A stretch of 64,000 nt of DNA, taken from contig NZ_LMDN01000002.1 in assembly GCF_001425085.1 (NCBI RefSeq), forward strand, positions 211,796 to 275,795, written 5' to 3'. The notes beneath the pieces were generated by a model, which ran no database searches, had not been told where the DNA came from, and was given only the letters and a program-made list of their open reading frames with translations. The stretch comes from Leifsonia sp. Root4 (GTDB taxonomy: Bacteria > Actinomycetota > Actinomycetes > Actinomycetales > Microbacteriaceae). Shown piece by piece: positions 1 through 8,726 of the stretch. Made by a program: the position numbers and the translations under genes. Within the stretch, counting starts at the first letter, position 1. Each line of letters starts with the position of its first letter.

Positions 1-205
1 GAGTAGCGAGGAACGAGCGTATCGAAACCGCACGGGCCGGAGTCTTCGCACGGGCCTCGGTCTCGATACGGCCGCGGGCGGCCTACTCGACCAGCGGGGT
101 GTTCGCCGCTCCCGTTGAGTGAGCCTGTGTCCGTTGATTGAGCCTGTCCAAGTCCGCTCTGGGGTTTCGGCAAGCTCAACCAGCGGGGCAGGCATCGCGC
201 CGTAT
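1..205. repeat. Dispersed intergenic repeat block
   Basis: This is non-coding DNA before the first gene. It holds an imperfect inverted repeat, CGTATCGAAACCG (18-30) against CGGTCTCGATACG (58-70). It also holds two copies of CGCACGGGCC (29-38 and 47-56), and two near-identical copies of CGTTGAGTGAGCCTGT (113-128 and 132-147). Wording of this kind (rows of TCTCGATACG and CAAGCTCAACCAGCGG) is, from memory, typical of repeats scattered between genes in Microbacteriaceae. No function is known to me. Confidence 0.5.
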
Positions 206-232
206 GCCTCCAGACGGAACTAAGCTGAACGG

Positions 233-727
233 GTGGGTGTACGCATAGAGAAAGTCGAACTGCCGGGGATCGGCGTCCGACACGATTTGGTGACCGAGAG
301 CGGTCGCCGCATCAGCGTGGTCTCGCACCGCGACGGCGAGCGCGATCTGGCGCTCTTCGACGTGGCCGACCCGGATGCCTGCCGCGACAGCATCCCGATG
401 ACCGATGACGAGGCAGCCGCCCTCGCCGACGTGCTCGGCACCTCGGTGATGATCAGCCGCCTCACCAATCTGAGCGACGCCGCGGTCGGACTCTTCACCG
501 AGCAGCTCGAACTGCCGACAGACTCCCCCTACCTCAACCGCCCGCTCGGCCACACGAAGACGCGCACCCGCACCCGGGTGTCGATCGTGGCCATCGTGCG
601 CGACAAGGTCGTGCTCCCCTCGCCGACTCCCGATGAGATCCTTCGCCCCGGCGACGTGATCGTGGCGGTCGGCACGCGCGAGGGTCTGGACGCCGTCAGC
701 CGTCTCATCTCCAACGGCCCAGACTAA
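233..727 (+). CDS. Cation:proton antiporter regulatory subunit (KhtT/TrkA-C type)
   Basis: A 164-residue soluble protein, probably the cytoplasmic regulatory subunit of the antiporter encoded next. The C-terminal part (about residues 105-160, ILRPGDVIVAVGTREGLD) has the look of a TrkA-C/RCK-C ligand-binding domain. The N-terminal part resembles the KhtT-type domain. KhtT-like subunits gate a K+/H+ antiporter in response to pH or nucleotides. The start is a GTG. Only 9 bases separate its stop from the antiporter gene, so the two are co-transcribed and probably form one complex. Confidence 0.82.
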   Translation: MGVRIEKVELPGIGVRHDLVTESGRRISVVSHRDGERDLALFDVADPDACRDSIPMTDDEAAALADVLGTSVMISRLTNLSDAAVGLFTEQLELPTDSPYLNRPLGHTKTRTRTRVSIVAIVRDKVVLPSPTPDEILRPGDVIVAVGTREGLDAVSRLISNGPD

Positions 728-736
728 GGCTGCGCC

Positions 737-1933
737 GTGCACGAGAACACGCTGATCCTGATTGAGGTCGGCGCGCTCCTTCTCGGCATGAGTCTGCTCG
801 GACGCCTCGCGCTCCGCATCGGCATCTCGCCCATCCCGCTCTACCTCATCGCCGGGCTCGCCTTCGGCAACGGCGGTCTGCTCGCCCTCGAGGCGAGCAC
901 CGAGTTCTTCGAGATCGGCGCCGACATCGGCGTGATCCTGCTGCTCGCGCTGCTCGGGCTGGAGTACACGGCATCCGAGCTCTTCACCAACCTCAAACAC
1001 TCCCGCATGGCCGGGCTGCTCGACGCCGCACTCAACGCCCTGCCCGGGGCGATCTTCGCCTTCCTGATGGGCTGGGGCCCGGCCGCGGCCATCGCCCTGG
1101 CCGGCATCACCTGGGTCTCCTCCTCCGGGGTGATCGCCAAGGTGCTGCGCGACCTCGGCCGCCTCGCCAACCGAGAGACGCCGGTGATCCTCGCGATCCT
1201 CGTGATCGAGGACCTGGCGATGGCCTTCTACCTGCCCGTGCTCTCCGCGCTCGTGATCGGCGTCAGCCTGCTGCAGGGCGCGGTGACCGTGGCGATCGCC
1301 GTCGCCGTGGTCAGCCTCATCCTCTTCGTCGCGCTCAGGCACGGCCACATCGTCTCCCGCATCTTCACGCCGGACCACGCCGAGCCGCTGCTGCTCGGTG
1401 TGCTCGGGCTCACCATGCTCGTTGCCGGGCTCTCGGCGCAGGTCAACGTCTCGGCGGCCGTCGGCGCGTTCCTCGTCGGAATCGCGCTCTCCGGCCGGGT
1501 CGCCCACAACGCCAGCCAGGTGCTCACACCGCTCCGTGACCTCTTCGCCGCCGTGTTCTTCGTGTTCTTCGGGCTCGTCACGGATGCCACCAAGCTGCCG
1601 GCCGTGATCCTGCCCGCCCTGATCCTCGCCGTCGTCACCATGGCGACGAAGGTGCTCACCGGCTACCTCGCCGCCAAACGCGCCGGCATCGCCGAGCCGG
1701 GCCGCTGGCGTGCCGGGCTGGCGCTGACCCCGCGTGGCGAGTTCTCCATCGTCATCGCCGGGCTCGCCGTCAGCGCCGGCATCGAACCCCAGCTGGCTCC
1801 GCTCGCCACCGCCTATGTGCTCATCACCGTCATCGTCGGGCCGTTCCTGGCACGCATTCCCGACACCACCTGGTTCAAGGTCGCGACACGCGCCCGTGCC
1901 GCCGCCGCCCAGCGGTCGCTCGGCGAAGCGTAG
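737..1933 (+). CDS. Cation:proton antiporter (CPA2/KefB-KhtU type)
   Basis: A 398-residue integral membrane protein with about 11-12 hydrophobic helices throughout, of the Na+/H+ exchanger (PF00999) fold. It carries typical stretches such as GLEYTASELF, a conserved acidic LVIEDLAMAF helix and FFVFFGLVTD. It probably exchanges K+ (or Na+) for protons across the membrane under control of the upstream TrkA-C protein, as in the KhtTU pair. It lacks the C-terminal TrkA-N domain found in KefB/KefC, which fits the separate regulatory subunit. The start is GTG at 737. Which cation is carried cannot be read from the sequence. Confidence 0.85.
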   Translation: MHENTLILIEVGALLLGMSLLGRLALRIGISPIPLYLIAGLAFGNGGLLALEASTEFFEIGADIGVILLLALLGLEYTASELFTNLKHSRMAGLLDAALNALPGAIFAFLMGWGPAAAIALAGITWVSSSGVIAKVLRDLGRLANRETPVILAILVIEDLAMAFYLPVLSALVIGVSLLQGAVTVAIAVAVVSLILFVALRHGHIVSRIFTPDHAEPLLLGVLGLTMLVAGLSAQVNVSAAVGAFLVGIALSGRVAHNASQVLTPLRDLFAAVFFVFFGLVTDATKLPAVILPALILAVVTMATKVLTGYLAAKRAGIAEPGRWRAGLALTPRGEFSIVIAGLAVSAGIEPQLAPLATAYVLITVIVGPFLARIPDTTWFKVATRARAAAAQRSLGEA

Positions 1934-1951
1934 TCGGGTTACTCTGCGATC

Positions 1952-3304
1952 ATGTCCGTTTCGATAGGTACCGCCGGTCTGTCCTCGACAGAGGCCGCCG
2001 ACTACACCCGCTCCGTTCTGGACATCGCCATGCGGCTCGCCGAGGTGATGTTCAGCAACGGCGCCGGAGCGGAAGACGTGGTGTCGGCGGTGCTGGCCAT
2101 CACGCGGGCATACGGCGTGCGCAATGTCGACGCCGACGTGACCTATTCGGTGATCGAGCTCAGCCACGAGAACCCGTCGACGCACGAGACCATCAGCCGC
2201 AGCCGCAACGTGCGCTACCGCACGCTCGACTACTTCACGCTCACCCGCGCGTCGAACCTCATCGCCGAGCTGGTCGAGCATCCCCTCGAGGTTCCGGAGG
2301 CCAGACGGGCGATCGCCCGCATCGTCAGCGCTCCGGCGCTCTACCCGCGGATGCTGCGCCGATTCGGCTGGAGCCTCGTCGGCGCCGGCGCGGCGTTCCT
2401 GATCGGCGGCAACTGGATCGTGGCCATTGCCGCCCTGCTTGCGACGATGTTCATCGACTACCTGACCAGCGCCCTGGCGAACCGTCGTGTTCCCGTGTTC
2501 TTCCAGACGCTGGCCGGCGGCGCGGTCGGGCCGCTCGTCGCCGCCGCCGTGCACCTCATCGATCCGAGCTCGAACACCTCGCTCATCGTCGTGGCGACCA
2601 TCATCATGCTGCTCGCCGGCGTCACCACCTTCGGCGCCGTGCACGATGCCCTGTCGGGTTTCTACGTCACGGGCACCGCTCGTTTCGTCGAGGCGATGTT
2701 CGTCACCGGCGGACTCGTCGCCGGTGTCGGCGCCTCCTCGCTGCTCGTGGCCCGCTTCGGCCTGATGCTCGAGATCAACCCGTCGTCGGCGAACGGCTTC
2801 GGCAACCTGCCCGTGCAGCTGGCGGCATCCGTACTGATCGTGCTCGGTTTCGCCCTCGCGGTGCAGCTGCCCGTTCGGGCCATCTGGGCGGCCTGCCTGC
2901 TCGGTGCCGTCGCCGAGCTCGTCTACGTGCTGGCGCTCGACACCATGATCGGAACGGTGTTCGGTGCCGCCGTCGCCGCACTCACCGTCGGCCTGCTCGC
3001 CGCGCTGATGGCCAGGATGGTGCGGGTGCCGCCGCTCGTCATCGTCGTCTCCGGCCTGGTGCCGCTCGTGCCGGGGCTCATCCTCTTCACCGGCCTGCTG
3101 CAGCTCTCCGGCGGTTCGCTGGACGGAGTGCTGTCGATGCTGGCCGCCGCCTCCGTCGCGGTGGCCCTGGCCGCCGGCGCCATCCTCGGGCAGTACCTGG
3201 TGCAGGCCGTGTGGGGCCCGGTGCGCGCGCTGCCGCGGCGCTTCGTCGGCCCGCTCATGGCGCTGCCGGTCAAACTCAACCGCTCCCGCGCCGACAAGTT
3301 CTGA
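1952..3304 (+). CDS. Threonine/serine exporter family protein (ThrE-like)
   Basis: A 450-residue membrane protein with the two-part ThrE architecture. The N-terminal ThrE domain (about residues 20-260) begins with the family-typical VMFSNGAGAEDV motif and continues into several membrane helices. A ThrE_2-like hydrophobic domain covers about residues 290-430. In Corynebacterium ThrE exports L-threonine and L-serine by proton antiport. The substrate here is inferred from the family only. It follows the antiporter by 18 bases on the same strand and may share its transcript, although the functional link is unclear. Confidence 0.85.
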   Translation: MSVSIGTAGLSSTEAADYTRSVLDIAMRLAEVMFSNGAGAEDVVSAVLAITRAYGVRNVDADVTYSVIELSHENPSTHETISRSRNVRYRTLDYFTLTRASNLIAELVEHPLEVPEARRAIARIVSAPALYPRMLRRFGWSLVGAGAAFLIGGNWIVAIAALLATMFIDYLTSALANRRVPVFFQTLAGGAVGPLVAAAVHLIDPSSNTSLIVVATIIMLLAGVTTFGAVHDALSGFYVTGTARFVEAMFVTGGLVAGVGASSLLVARFGLMLEINPSSANGFGNLPVQLAASVLIVLGFALAVQLPVRAIWAACLLGAVAELVYVLALDTMIGTVFGAAVAALTVGLLAALMARMVRVPPLVIVVSGLVPLVPGLILFTGLLQLSGGSLDGVLSMLAAASVAVALAAGAILGQYLVQAVWGPVRALPRRFVGPLMALPVKLNRSRADKF

Positions 3305-3407
3305 GCGGCACGGCCGGCTGACGCCGCCCCTGCGTGCGGGCTGTCGCAGCGCTGGGAATCGCCCCACAGGACTTGCGGCCCCCGTTTGGGGGTGCTTTGC
3401 TGTGCTC

Positions 3408-3800
3408 ATGAGCATGCACTCTGTGGGAGCTTTCAGCGGATTCGCGGTGCGCGACGTCGATCAGGCGCGCACGTTCTATTCCGAGACGCTCGGTCTGACG
3501 GTGGCGGACGACAGGGGCGGGCTCCGCCTCGATCTGCCCGGCGATGCCGAAACGGCGCCGAGCAGCGTGTTCGTGTACGGCAAGCCCGATCACGAGCCTG
3601 CCGTCTTCACGATCCTCAACTTCGTCGCAACCGACATCGACACGGCGGTCGACGAGCTCGCGGCCGCCGGCGTGCGCACCCTCCGCTACGAGGGCTTCGA
3701 GCAGGATGACCGAGGAATCTCCCGCGATCCCCGCGGCCCGGCCATCGCCTGGTTCACCGATCCGTCAGGCAACATCCTCGCGGTTGTTCAACCGGATTGA
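3408..3800 (+). CDS. VOC family protein (glyoxalase/bleomycin-resistance fold)
   Basis: A 130-residue single-domain protein of the vicinal oxygen chelate superfamily. It has the opening GAFSGFAVRDVDQARTFYSE, a middle TDIDTAVDELAAAGV helix and the closing WFTDPSGNILAV, all standard for this fold. The substrate is unknown. GTG 3402, ATG 3408 and ATG 3414 are all possible starts and none has a clear ribosome site; 3408 is chosen. A CCCCC-GTTT-GGGGG hairpin at 3379-3392 just upstream may end the thrE-like transcript. Confidence 0.8.
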   Translation: MSMHSVGAFSGFAVRDVDQARTFYSETLGLTVADDRGGLRLDLPGDAETAPSSVFVYGKPDHEPAVFTILNFVATDIDTAVDELAAAGVRTLRYEGFEQDDRGISRDPRGPAIAWFTDPSGNILAVVQPD

Positions 3801-3838
3801 CGGCGGTGCCGGCGCGGCGAACAGCTGCGCCATTGCAG

Positions 3839-3880
3839 AGCCGGGTGGGCACCTTTCGGGTAGGGGCGCACCCGGCTTTC
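3839..3880 (+). terminator. Stem-loop terminator after the VOC gene
   Basis: AGCCGGGTG (3839-3847) pairs perfectly with CACCCGGCT (3869-3877), and a short T-rich tail (TTTCTGTT) follows. It lies in the 126-base gap between the VOC gene and the AlaX-like gene and fits a Rho-independent terminator on the + strand. Confidence 0.6.
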
Positions 3881-3926
3881 TGTTGCCACCGTGTACGGGC
3901 GCTTCGCTGGGGGACAGAATGGGTGC

Positions 3927-4874
3927 ATGACTCTTCCTCAGCCCGACACGAGTGACACCGATCCGATTGACGCCGGCAAGCTGAGCGGCACGGACACCAT
4001 CGTGAGTTACGCACGCGGCGACACCGCCAACACGGGCATCGTGCTTCACCGCGAGGCGCTGCCGTCTGCGGCGGACGACCCGCGCTGGGCCGTGCTGCTC
4101 GACACCACGAGCTGCCACCCCGTGAATGCGGGCTGGCCCGATCAGGGCGCCGATCGCGCGGTGCTGCAGCCGGCGGCATCCTCTGGCCCGGTTCAGCCGA
4201 TGCCGGTGCTCGATTGTGTGGTCGCCGCCACGGATGGAACCGCTCTGCTGCTCGGCGCCGACATCCCCGTGCGCCCCGGCACGCCCGGCTGGGCCTTCGT
4301 CGTCGCCCACATCGTCGAGGACGCGAGCGGCCTCGCCGATGGCGAGCGCGTCGAGCTGGTCGTCGACGCCGCGTACCGCCGGGCGCTCTCGCTCGGGCAC
4401 AGCGGATGCCACCTCGCCGCGCTCGCGCTGAACCGTGCCATGGCCGACCGCTGGGGCAAGGAGGTGCGGGCGGACGGCCTCGGCAGCCCCGACTTCGACG
4501 GCATCGCCATCGAGAGCTCACGCATCGGCGAGTTCGGTTCCGTCGACACGTACCGCCTGAACAAGTCGCTGCGTCGCAAGGGCTTCGACGCCGAGGGCCT
4601 GGCCGATGCGCTGCCGGAGATCGGTGCCGCGATCAACGCCGCACTCGCCGAGTGGACGGGCGGGCCGGGGCAGATACGCGTCGGCGCGGAGGGCCCTCGG
4701 CTGAGCGACCGTCGGCACTGGGTCTGTGAACTGCCGGACGGCACGGTGCGGATCCCCTGCGGCGGAACGCACGCGAGCTCGCTGGCCGAGCTGGGCACCG
4801 TGACCGTCGCACTCGAACTCGGCGATGTCGACGGCACGCCGGTGCTGACGATGCGCACGACGGTGAGCGCGTGA
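3927..4874 (+). CDS. AlaX-like metal-dependent tRNA-editing hydrolase
   Basis: A 315-residue protein related to the editing (second additional) domain of alanyl-tRNA synthetase. Two zinc-binding motifs are visible in the second half: HSGCH (H-x3-H) and CGGTH (C-x3-H), the signature of AlaX and ThrRS/AlaRS editing sites. Such proteins deacylate mischarged tRNA (Ser- or Gly-tRNA-Ala) in trans. The N-terminal half is a beta-rich domain, as in longer AlaX proteins. The start is ATG 3927, preceded by GGGACAG. The stop overlaps the start of the glutaminase gene. Some relatives are annotated only as metal-dependent hydrolase. Confidence 0.75.
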   Translation: MTLPQPDTSDTDPIDAGKLSGTDTIVSYARGDTANTGIVLHREALPSAADDPRWAVLLDTTSCHPVNAGWPDQGADRAVLQPAASSGPVQPMPVLDCVVAATDGTALLLGADIPVRPGTPGWAFVVAHIVEDASGLADGERVELVVDAAYRRALSLGHSGCHLAALALNRAMADRWGKEVRADGLGSPDFDGIAIESSRIGEFGSVDTYRLNKSLRRKGFDAEGLADALPEIGAAINAALAEWTGGPGQIRVGAEGPRLSDRRHWVCELPDGTVRIPCGGTHASSLAELGTVTVALELGDVDGTPVLTMRTTVSA

Positions 4875-5929
4875 TGGCCGCCTCAACGACGCCGCTCGGT
4901 CAGGCCGCAGGGGCGCTCAGCGCCGCGGCCGCGCAGACACCGCGAATCTCGACCGGCACCCTGCCGGGGGCCGAACTCGTCAGCCGGCTGCTCGACGAGG
5001 CGCACCGGCGCTTCGCGGCGGTCGAGGACGGCAAGGTCGCCGACTACATCCCGGCGCTCGCCTCATCCGATCCGGCCCAGTTCGGCCTGAGCATCGTCGG
5101 TGTGCATGGAGCACGCCACTCGGTCGGCGATGCCGACGTCGCCTTCACGATCCAGAGCATCTCGAAGCCGTTCGTCTTCGCGCTGATGGCGAACGAGCTC
5201 GGCCACGAGAAGGTCAGGGAATTGCTCGGCGTCAACAACTCCGGCTTGCCGTTCGACTCCGTGCTCGCCGTCGAGCTGAATCCGGGGCGCACAGCGAACC
5301 CGATGGTCAACGCCGGCGCCATCGCGACGACCAGCCTGGTTCCCGGGGCGGATGCGGCGGCCAAGTGGGAGTTCGTCCGCTCCGGACTCTCCCGCTTCGC
5401 CGGGCGCGAGCTCGCCGTCGACGAGGAGGTCTACGCCTCCGAGTCGCACAGCAACGCCCGCAACGAGGGCATCGCCAGGCTGCTCGAGGGTTACGGCCGC
5501 ATCTACAACGACCCGATCGAGGCCACAGACATCTACACCAGGCAGTGCTCCCTGCTCGTGACCGCTGAGGATCTCGCCGTGATGAGCGCAACGCTCGCCG
5601 ACGGCGGCGTCAACCCGATCACGCAGGAGCGCGTGATCGACGAGGACTCCTGCAAGCGCACCCTCGCGGTGCTCGCGACGGCGGGCCTCTACGAGCGTTC
5701 CGGCGAGTGGCTCTACGAGGTGGGTCTCCCGGCCAAGAGCGGGGTCAGCGGCGGCATCATCACGGTGATCCCCGGCAAGGGCGGGCTCGCGAGCTTCTCC
5801 CCGCCGCTGGATGACGCGGGCAACAGCGTGCGCGGAACCCTGGCCACCGCGTTCCTCTCCACGACGCTCGGCCTCAACGTCTTCGCCTCGCAGCCGGTCC
5901 CCACCGCCGCCCCGCCGATCCCCTCGTGA
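4874..5929 (+). CDS. glsA: Glutaminase A
   Basis: A 351-residue serine-dependent beta-lactamase-fold glutaminase that hydrolyses L-glutamine to glutamate and ammonia. The catalytic S-x-x-K motif is in QSISKPFVFAL. The conserved substrate-binding stretches NPMVNAGAI, SESHSNARNEGIA and KSGVSGGI are intact. At about 350 residues it is longer than the usual 300-310, because of an extra N-terminal stretch of about 40 residues. GTG 4871 and ATG 4874 are alternative starts, both overlapping the stop of the upstream AlaX-like gene, so the two are translationally coupled. Confidence 0.93.
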   Translation: MAASTTPLGQAAGALSAAAAQTPRISTGTLPGAELVSRLLDEAHRRFAAVEDGKVADYIPALASSDPAQFGLSIVGVHGARHSVGDADVAFTIQSISKPFVFALMANELGHEKVRELLGVNNSGLPFDSVLAVELNPGRTANPMVNAGAIATTSLVPGADAAAKWEFVRSGLSRFAGRELAVDEEVYASESHSNARNEGIARLLEGYGRIYNDPIEATDIYTRQCSLLVTAEDLAVMSATLADGGVNPITQERVIDEDSCKRTLAVLATAGLYERSGEWLYEVGLPAKSGVSGGIITVIPGKGGLASFSPPLDDAGNSVRGTLATAFLSTTLGLNVFASQPVPTAAPPIPS

Positions 5930-5956
5930 CCCGCGCGAGCCTGCGGCCGGTCGGCG

Positions 5957-6757
5957 TCAGGCCTCGCTGATGTCCGGGCGCGGCAGCTCGTCCAGCGCGG
6001 GCACCGGTGCGACATCGGCCGGCCAGAAGGTGCGCAGCAGTGTGTCCGGAAGCTCGAGCGAGCCGACGGAGATGGGGTCGATGTAGCGCTCGGTCTCGGC
6101 ATCCAGCGCCTTGACGTCGTCGTGCAGCCGCTCCATCGTCACATCGAGCCTGCTGGCCGTCGCCGCGGCGTCGCGCAGCTCGGCGAGCAGGGAGTCGGGC
6201 ACATCGCCGTCGTACTTGTAGTAGATCTTGTGCTCGAGGCTCGCCCAGAAGTCCATCGCGATCGTGCGGATCTGCACCTCGACCTTGACCTTGTGCACCC
6301 GTTGGGAGAGGAACACCGGCACCTCGATGAGCACGTGCAGGCTCTGGTAGCCGTTCTTCTTCGGCTCCGCGATGTAGTCGCGCACGCGCAGCACGGTCAC
6401 GTCGGCCTGCGCGGTGAGCATGTCGAAGATGCGGTACGCGTCCGAGATGAAGCTGCAGGTCACGCGGATGCCGGCGACGTCGTGGATGTGCTCGGCGATC
6501 TGCTCGACGGTCGGCTCCAGCCCCTTCCGCACGGCCTTCGCGAGGATGCTCTCCGGGCTCTTCAGGCGCGAGGAGACGTGCTCGATCGGGCTGTAGTCGT
6601 CGCGGTAGCTGAACTCCTCCTTGAGGATGTTCAGCTTCGTCATCATTTCGTCGATGCCGAACTTGTACCGCAGCATCAGGCCCTCGAACTCGTGCCGAAT
6701 GCGGGAGAGTTCTTCGAGATCGGGTGGCAGCTGCAGGGCGTCTGAACGGTCTGACAT
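5957..6757 (-). CDS. Small alarmone synthetase (RelA/SpoT-domain GTP pyrophosphokinase)
   Basis: A 266-residue cytoplasmic protein consisting of a RelA/SpoT synthetase domain without hydrolase or regulatory domains, like RelQ/YjbM. Signature motifs are visible: DVAGIRVTCSF, RDYIAEPKKNGYQSLH and EVQIRTIAMDFWASLEHK. It should transfer pyrophosphate from ATP to GDP or GTP to make (p)ppGpp. ATG 6757 is chosen because the conserved N-terminal helix (PPDLEELSRIRHEFE) follows directly. The gene is convergent with glsA and downstream of the siderophore-interacting protein gene. Confidence 0.9.
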   Translation of the reverse strand: MSDRSDALQLPPDLEELSRIRHEFEGLMLRYKFGIDEMMTKLNILKEEFSYRDDYSPIEHVSSRLKSPESILAKAVRKGLEPTVEQIAEHIHDVAGIRVTCSFISDAYRIFDMLTAQADVTVLRVRDYIAEPKKNGYQSLHVLIEVPVFLSQRVHKVKVEVQIRTIAMDFWASLEHKIYYKYDGDVPDSLLAELRDAAATASRLDVTMERLHDDVKALDAETERYIDPISVGSLELPDTLLRTFWPADVAPVPALDELPRPDISEA

Positions 6758-6845
6758 GATGCTCTCATCGTGGCAGAGCCAGCTTGCGGCTTGCTTGGAG
6801 TGCGCTGGAACCGGTGTGATAGGAATCCGGGGCGCCGGCCGCCTC

Positions 6846-8633
6846 TCAGCGACGCAGCTCGAACGCCTCGTAGTTCCAACCGAGCGTGCTCTGCCCACTG
6901 AGCGTCCACCCTGCCGCCTCGGCCAGCCGGGCGATGTCGGAGGCGGCACGGACCGCGATGCCGGACGCCGCCAGATCGACGAGCCGGTGCTCGGCCAGGT
7001 CGGGCGGGCCGAGGCCCTCCCCCTCGAGCTGCTCGATCACGATGGCGCGGCGGGATCCGCCGGCGAGCGCCAGCAACAGTGCAACGGCCTCCTCGTCGGA
7101 GCGGTACGCGAGCGCAAGCGCGCTGACCGCGAGGTCGCTCGTCGGCCACTCCTCGCTGAACGCGGCGGCCGTGGTTCCGGTGGCCTCCCGCAGCACCGCG
7201 CGCGGAACAGCGGACTCGACGATCGTCAGCAGCCGTTCTGCGCCGAGCGCATCGGCGACCGCAAGACTTCCGACGCCGGTGGCTGCAACACTGCCGGCCT
7301 CTTTCAGCGCGTCCAGCTCGAGAATGCCGCGCACCACGAAGCCGAAGCCGAGCGCGTCACCGAGGCGTTCCTCGAAGCGACCGGAGTCTGCGTGCAGCTC
7401 GTCGAGCAGGGTGCGGCCGTGTCGCCTGGCGAATGCCGAGGTACCACCGTGAAGCGCGGGTGCCAGTTCGGCCATGGCCAGAAGCGCACGGGACTCGAGC
7501 GTGTCCTCGAGGCTCGCAAGCATGTGCTCGTCTCCGAGCATCGCTTCGCCAACGGGTCCGAGCCGAATCGCGTCGGTCTCACCGCCCTCGGCATCCGTGA
7601 ACGGTGCGAATACCTCGATCGACACGAGGTAGTCGACGAGGGTGCGTGTGGCCGGCTCGTCCAGTTCGCAGGCGGCGGCGAGGTCACGGCTCGGGCGCGG
7701 CCGGGCGGCGACGGCGTCGACGAGCCCGCTCTGGAGCGCCGCCCTGGCCGCGAGCCAGGGCACGGGCGAGAGCAGCGCAGCCGGGTCTACTGCGCGCGCC
7801 GGGCCCGTCTGGGCAGCCGTGGCTGCACCCGGCCCGTCATCCGTCGCGGCATGCCAGTATCCGGTGACGTTGATGTGACTCTTCGGCAGGCCGCGCTCGC
7901 GGCTGAGCCAGCGACGAAGCGGCAGCAGCGAGCCGCTCTCTGCCGCCGCCCACACGTAGACGTCACCAGCTGGCCATGGCAGCCGTTCCACGGCCTCGAG
8001 CATCGCGCCGGGCTCCTCCGTCCGTGCCTCGACCCAGCGCACCGTGTCGCCGGCGCGCAGCGCCAACTCCTGTCTGGCATCCGGGTGACGTAGTTCGACG
8101 ACCACGTGCACCGGGGCCTGCGACGGCCGCTCGTCGAGGTAGCGGCCGATGGCCGGAAGGGCGGTCTCGTCCCCGGCGAGGATCACGCCGTCGATGTTCT
8201 CCGGCAACAGCAGCGATGACTTGGGGCCGGCGATGTGCAGCTCGTCGCCGACGACCGCCTGCTCCGCCCAGCTGGCGGCCGGGCCATGGCCGTGCCGTAC
8301 GAAGTCGATGTCGAGCTCGCCGGCGACCGGGTCGAATCGGCGCGGAGTGTAATCACGCATCTCACGATTCGCCGCAGTGGGCCAGTCGATCGTCTGGGCG
8401 AGCTGCACCGGGAGCGCCGCGGCGATGTCGCCGTCGCTCGCAAACACGAGTTTGACGTGATCGTCGAAGCCGGTGCTCGCGAAGGAGGCGAGGCTGAGCC
8501 CGTCCCGCTCGAAGGCTTCCAGTTGTTCTCCGGTCAGGGTGACGCGGCGCATGCGCGGTGTGATGTCGCTCACCCGCGCGACGCGCAGACGGCGCAGAAC
8601 GATGGGATGAGTCGTGAAGGAGCGGTGGGCCAT
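6846..8633 (-). CDS. Siderophore-interacting protein fused to an O-methyltransferase-like domain
   Basis: A 595-residue two-part protein. Residues about 15-265 are a ViuB-type siderophore-interacting flavoprotein (FAD-binding region RDYTPRRFDP, conserved AGDETALPAIGRYL, and WAAAESGSLLPLRRWL). It should release iron from imported ferric siderophores by NAD(P)H/FAD-dependent reduction. Residues about 300-595 look like a class I O-methyltransferase with its winged-helix dimerisation part (LAAACELDEPATRTLVDYL). I see no clear glycine-rich SAM motif, so this half may be inactive in methyl transfer. It lies downstream of the siderophore receptor gene, across a stem-loop. Confidence 0.8.
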   Translation of the reverse strand: MAHRSFTTHPIVLRRLRVARVSDITPRMRRVTLTGEQLEAFERDGLSLASFASTGFDDHVKLVFASDGDIAAALPVQLAQTIDWPTAANREMRDYTPRRFDPVAGELDIDFVRHGHGPAASWAEQAVVGDELHIAGPKSSLLLPENIDGVILAGDETALPAIGRYLDERPSQAPVHVVVELRHPDARQELALRAGDTVRWVEARTEEPGAMLEAVERLPWPAGDVYVWAAAESGSLLPLRRWLSRERGLPKSHINVTGYWHAATDDGPGAATAAQTGPARAVDPAALLSPVPWLAARAALQSGLVDAVAARPRPSRDLAAACELDEPATRTLVDYLVSIEVFAPFTDAEGGETDAIRLGPVGEAMLGDEHMLASLEDTLESRALLAMAELAPALHGGTSAFARRHGRTLLDELHADSGRFEERLGDALGFGFVVRGILELDALKEAGSVAATGVGSLAVADALGAERLLTIVESAVPRAVLREATGTTAAAFSEEWPTSDLAVSALALAYRSDEEAVALLLALAGGSRRAIVIEQLEGEGLGPPDLAEHRLVDLAASGIAVRAASDIARLAEAAGWTLSGQSTLGWNYEAFELRR

Positions 8634-8670
8634 GATGTCACTTCGTGTTCGGGGCGGAGAGCGCGATCGG

Positions 8671-8710
8671 CCCCGGATCCGATGCGCCTATCGCGTCAAC
8701 GGATCCGGGG
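8671..8710. other. Intergenic stem-loop between receptor and siderophore-interacting protein genes
   Basis: CCCCGGATCC (8671-8680) and GGATCCGGGG (8701-8710) form a perfect 10-bp inverted repeat around a 20-base loop. There is no T-tract on either side. On the minus strand it lies after the lipoprotein stop and before the next start, so it may stabilise the upstream message or dampen read-through rather than stop transcription. Confidence 0.5.
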
Positions 8711-8726
8711 CATTCGAGCATCGGGG

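Noticed and set aside
3379-3392. Terminator after the ThrE-like gene
   Set aside because: The stem has only five base pairs and no proper T-tract, and it lies nearer to the next start than to the stop. It is mentioned only in the VOC gene entry.
176-3415. Very long minus-strand open frame opposite the antiporter and ThrE-like genes
   Set aside because: Its product is low-complexity (His, Gly, Arg, Asp and Glu rich) with no motif, while the + strand frames are clear membrane proteins. It is a by-product of high GC. The same applies to long antisense frames at 8235-9752, 10140-11717, 13814-15136, 17516-19063, 39676-41721, 43763-45529, 51507-54101 and 54203-55984.
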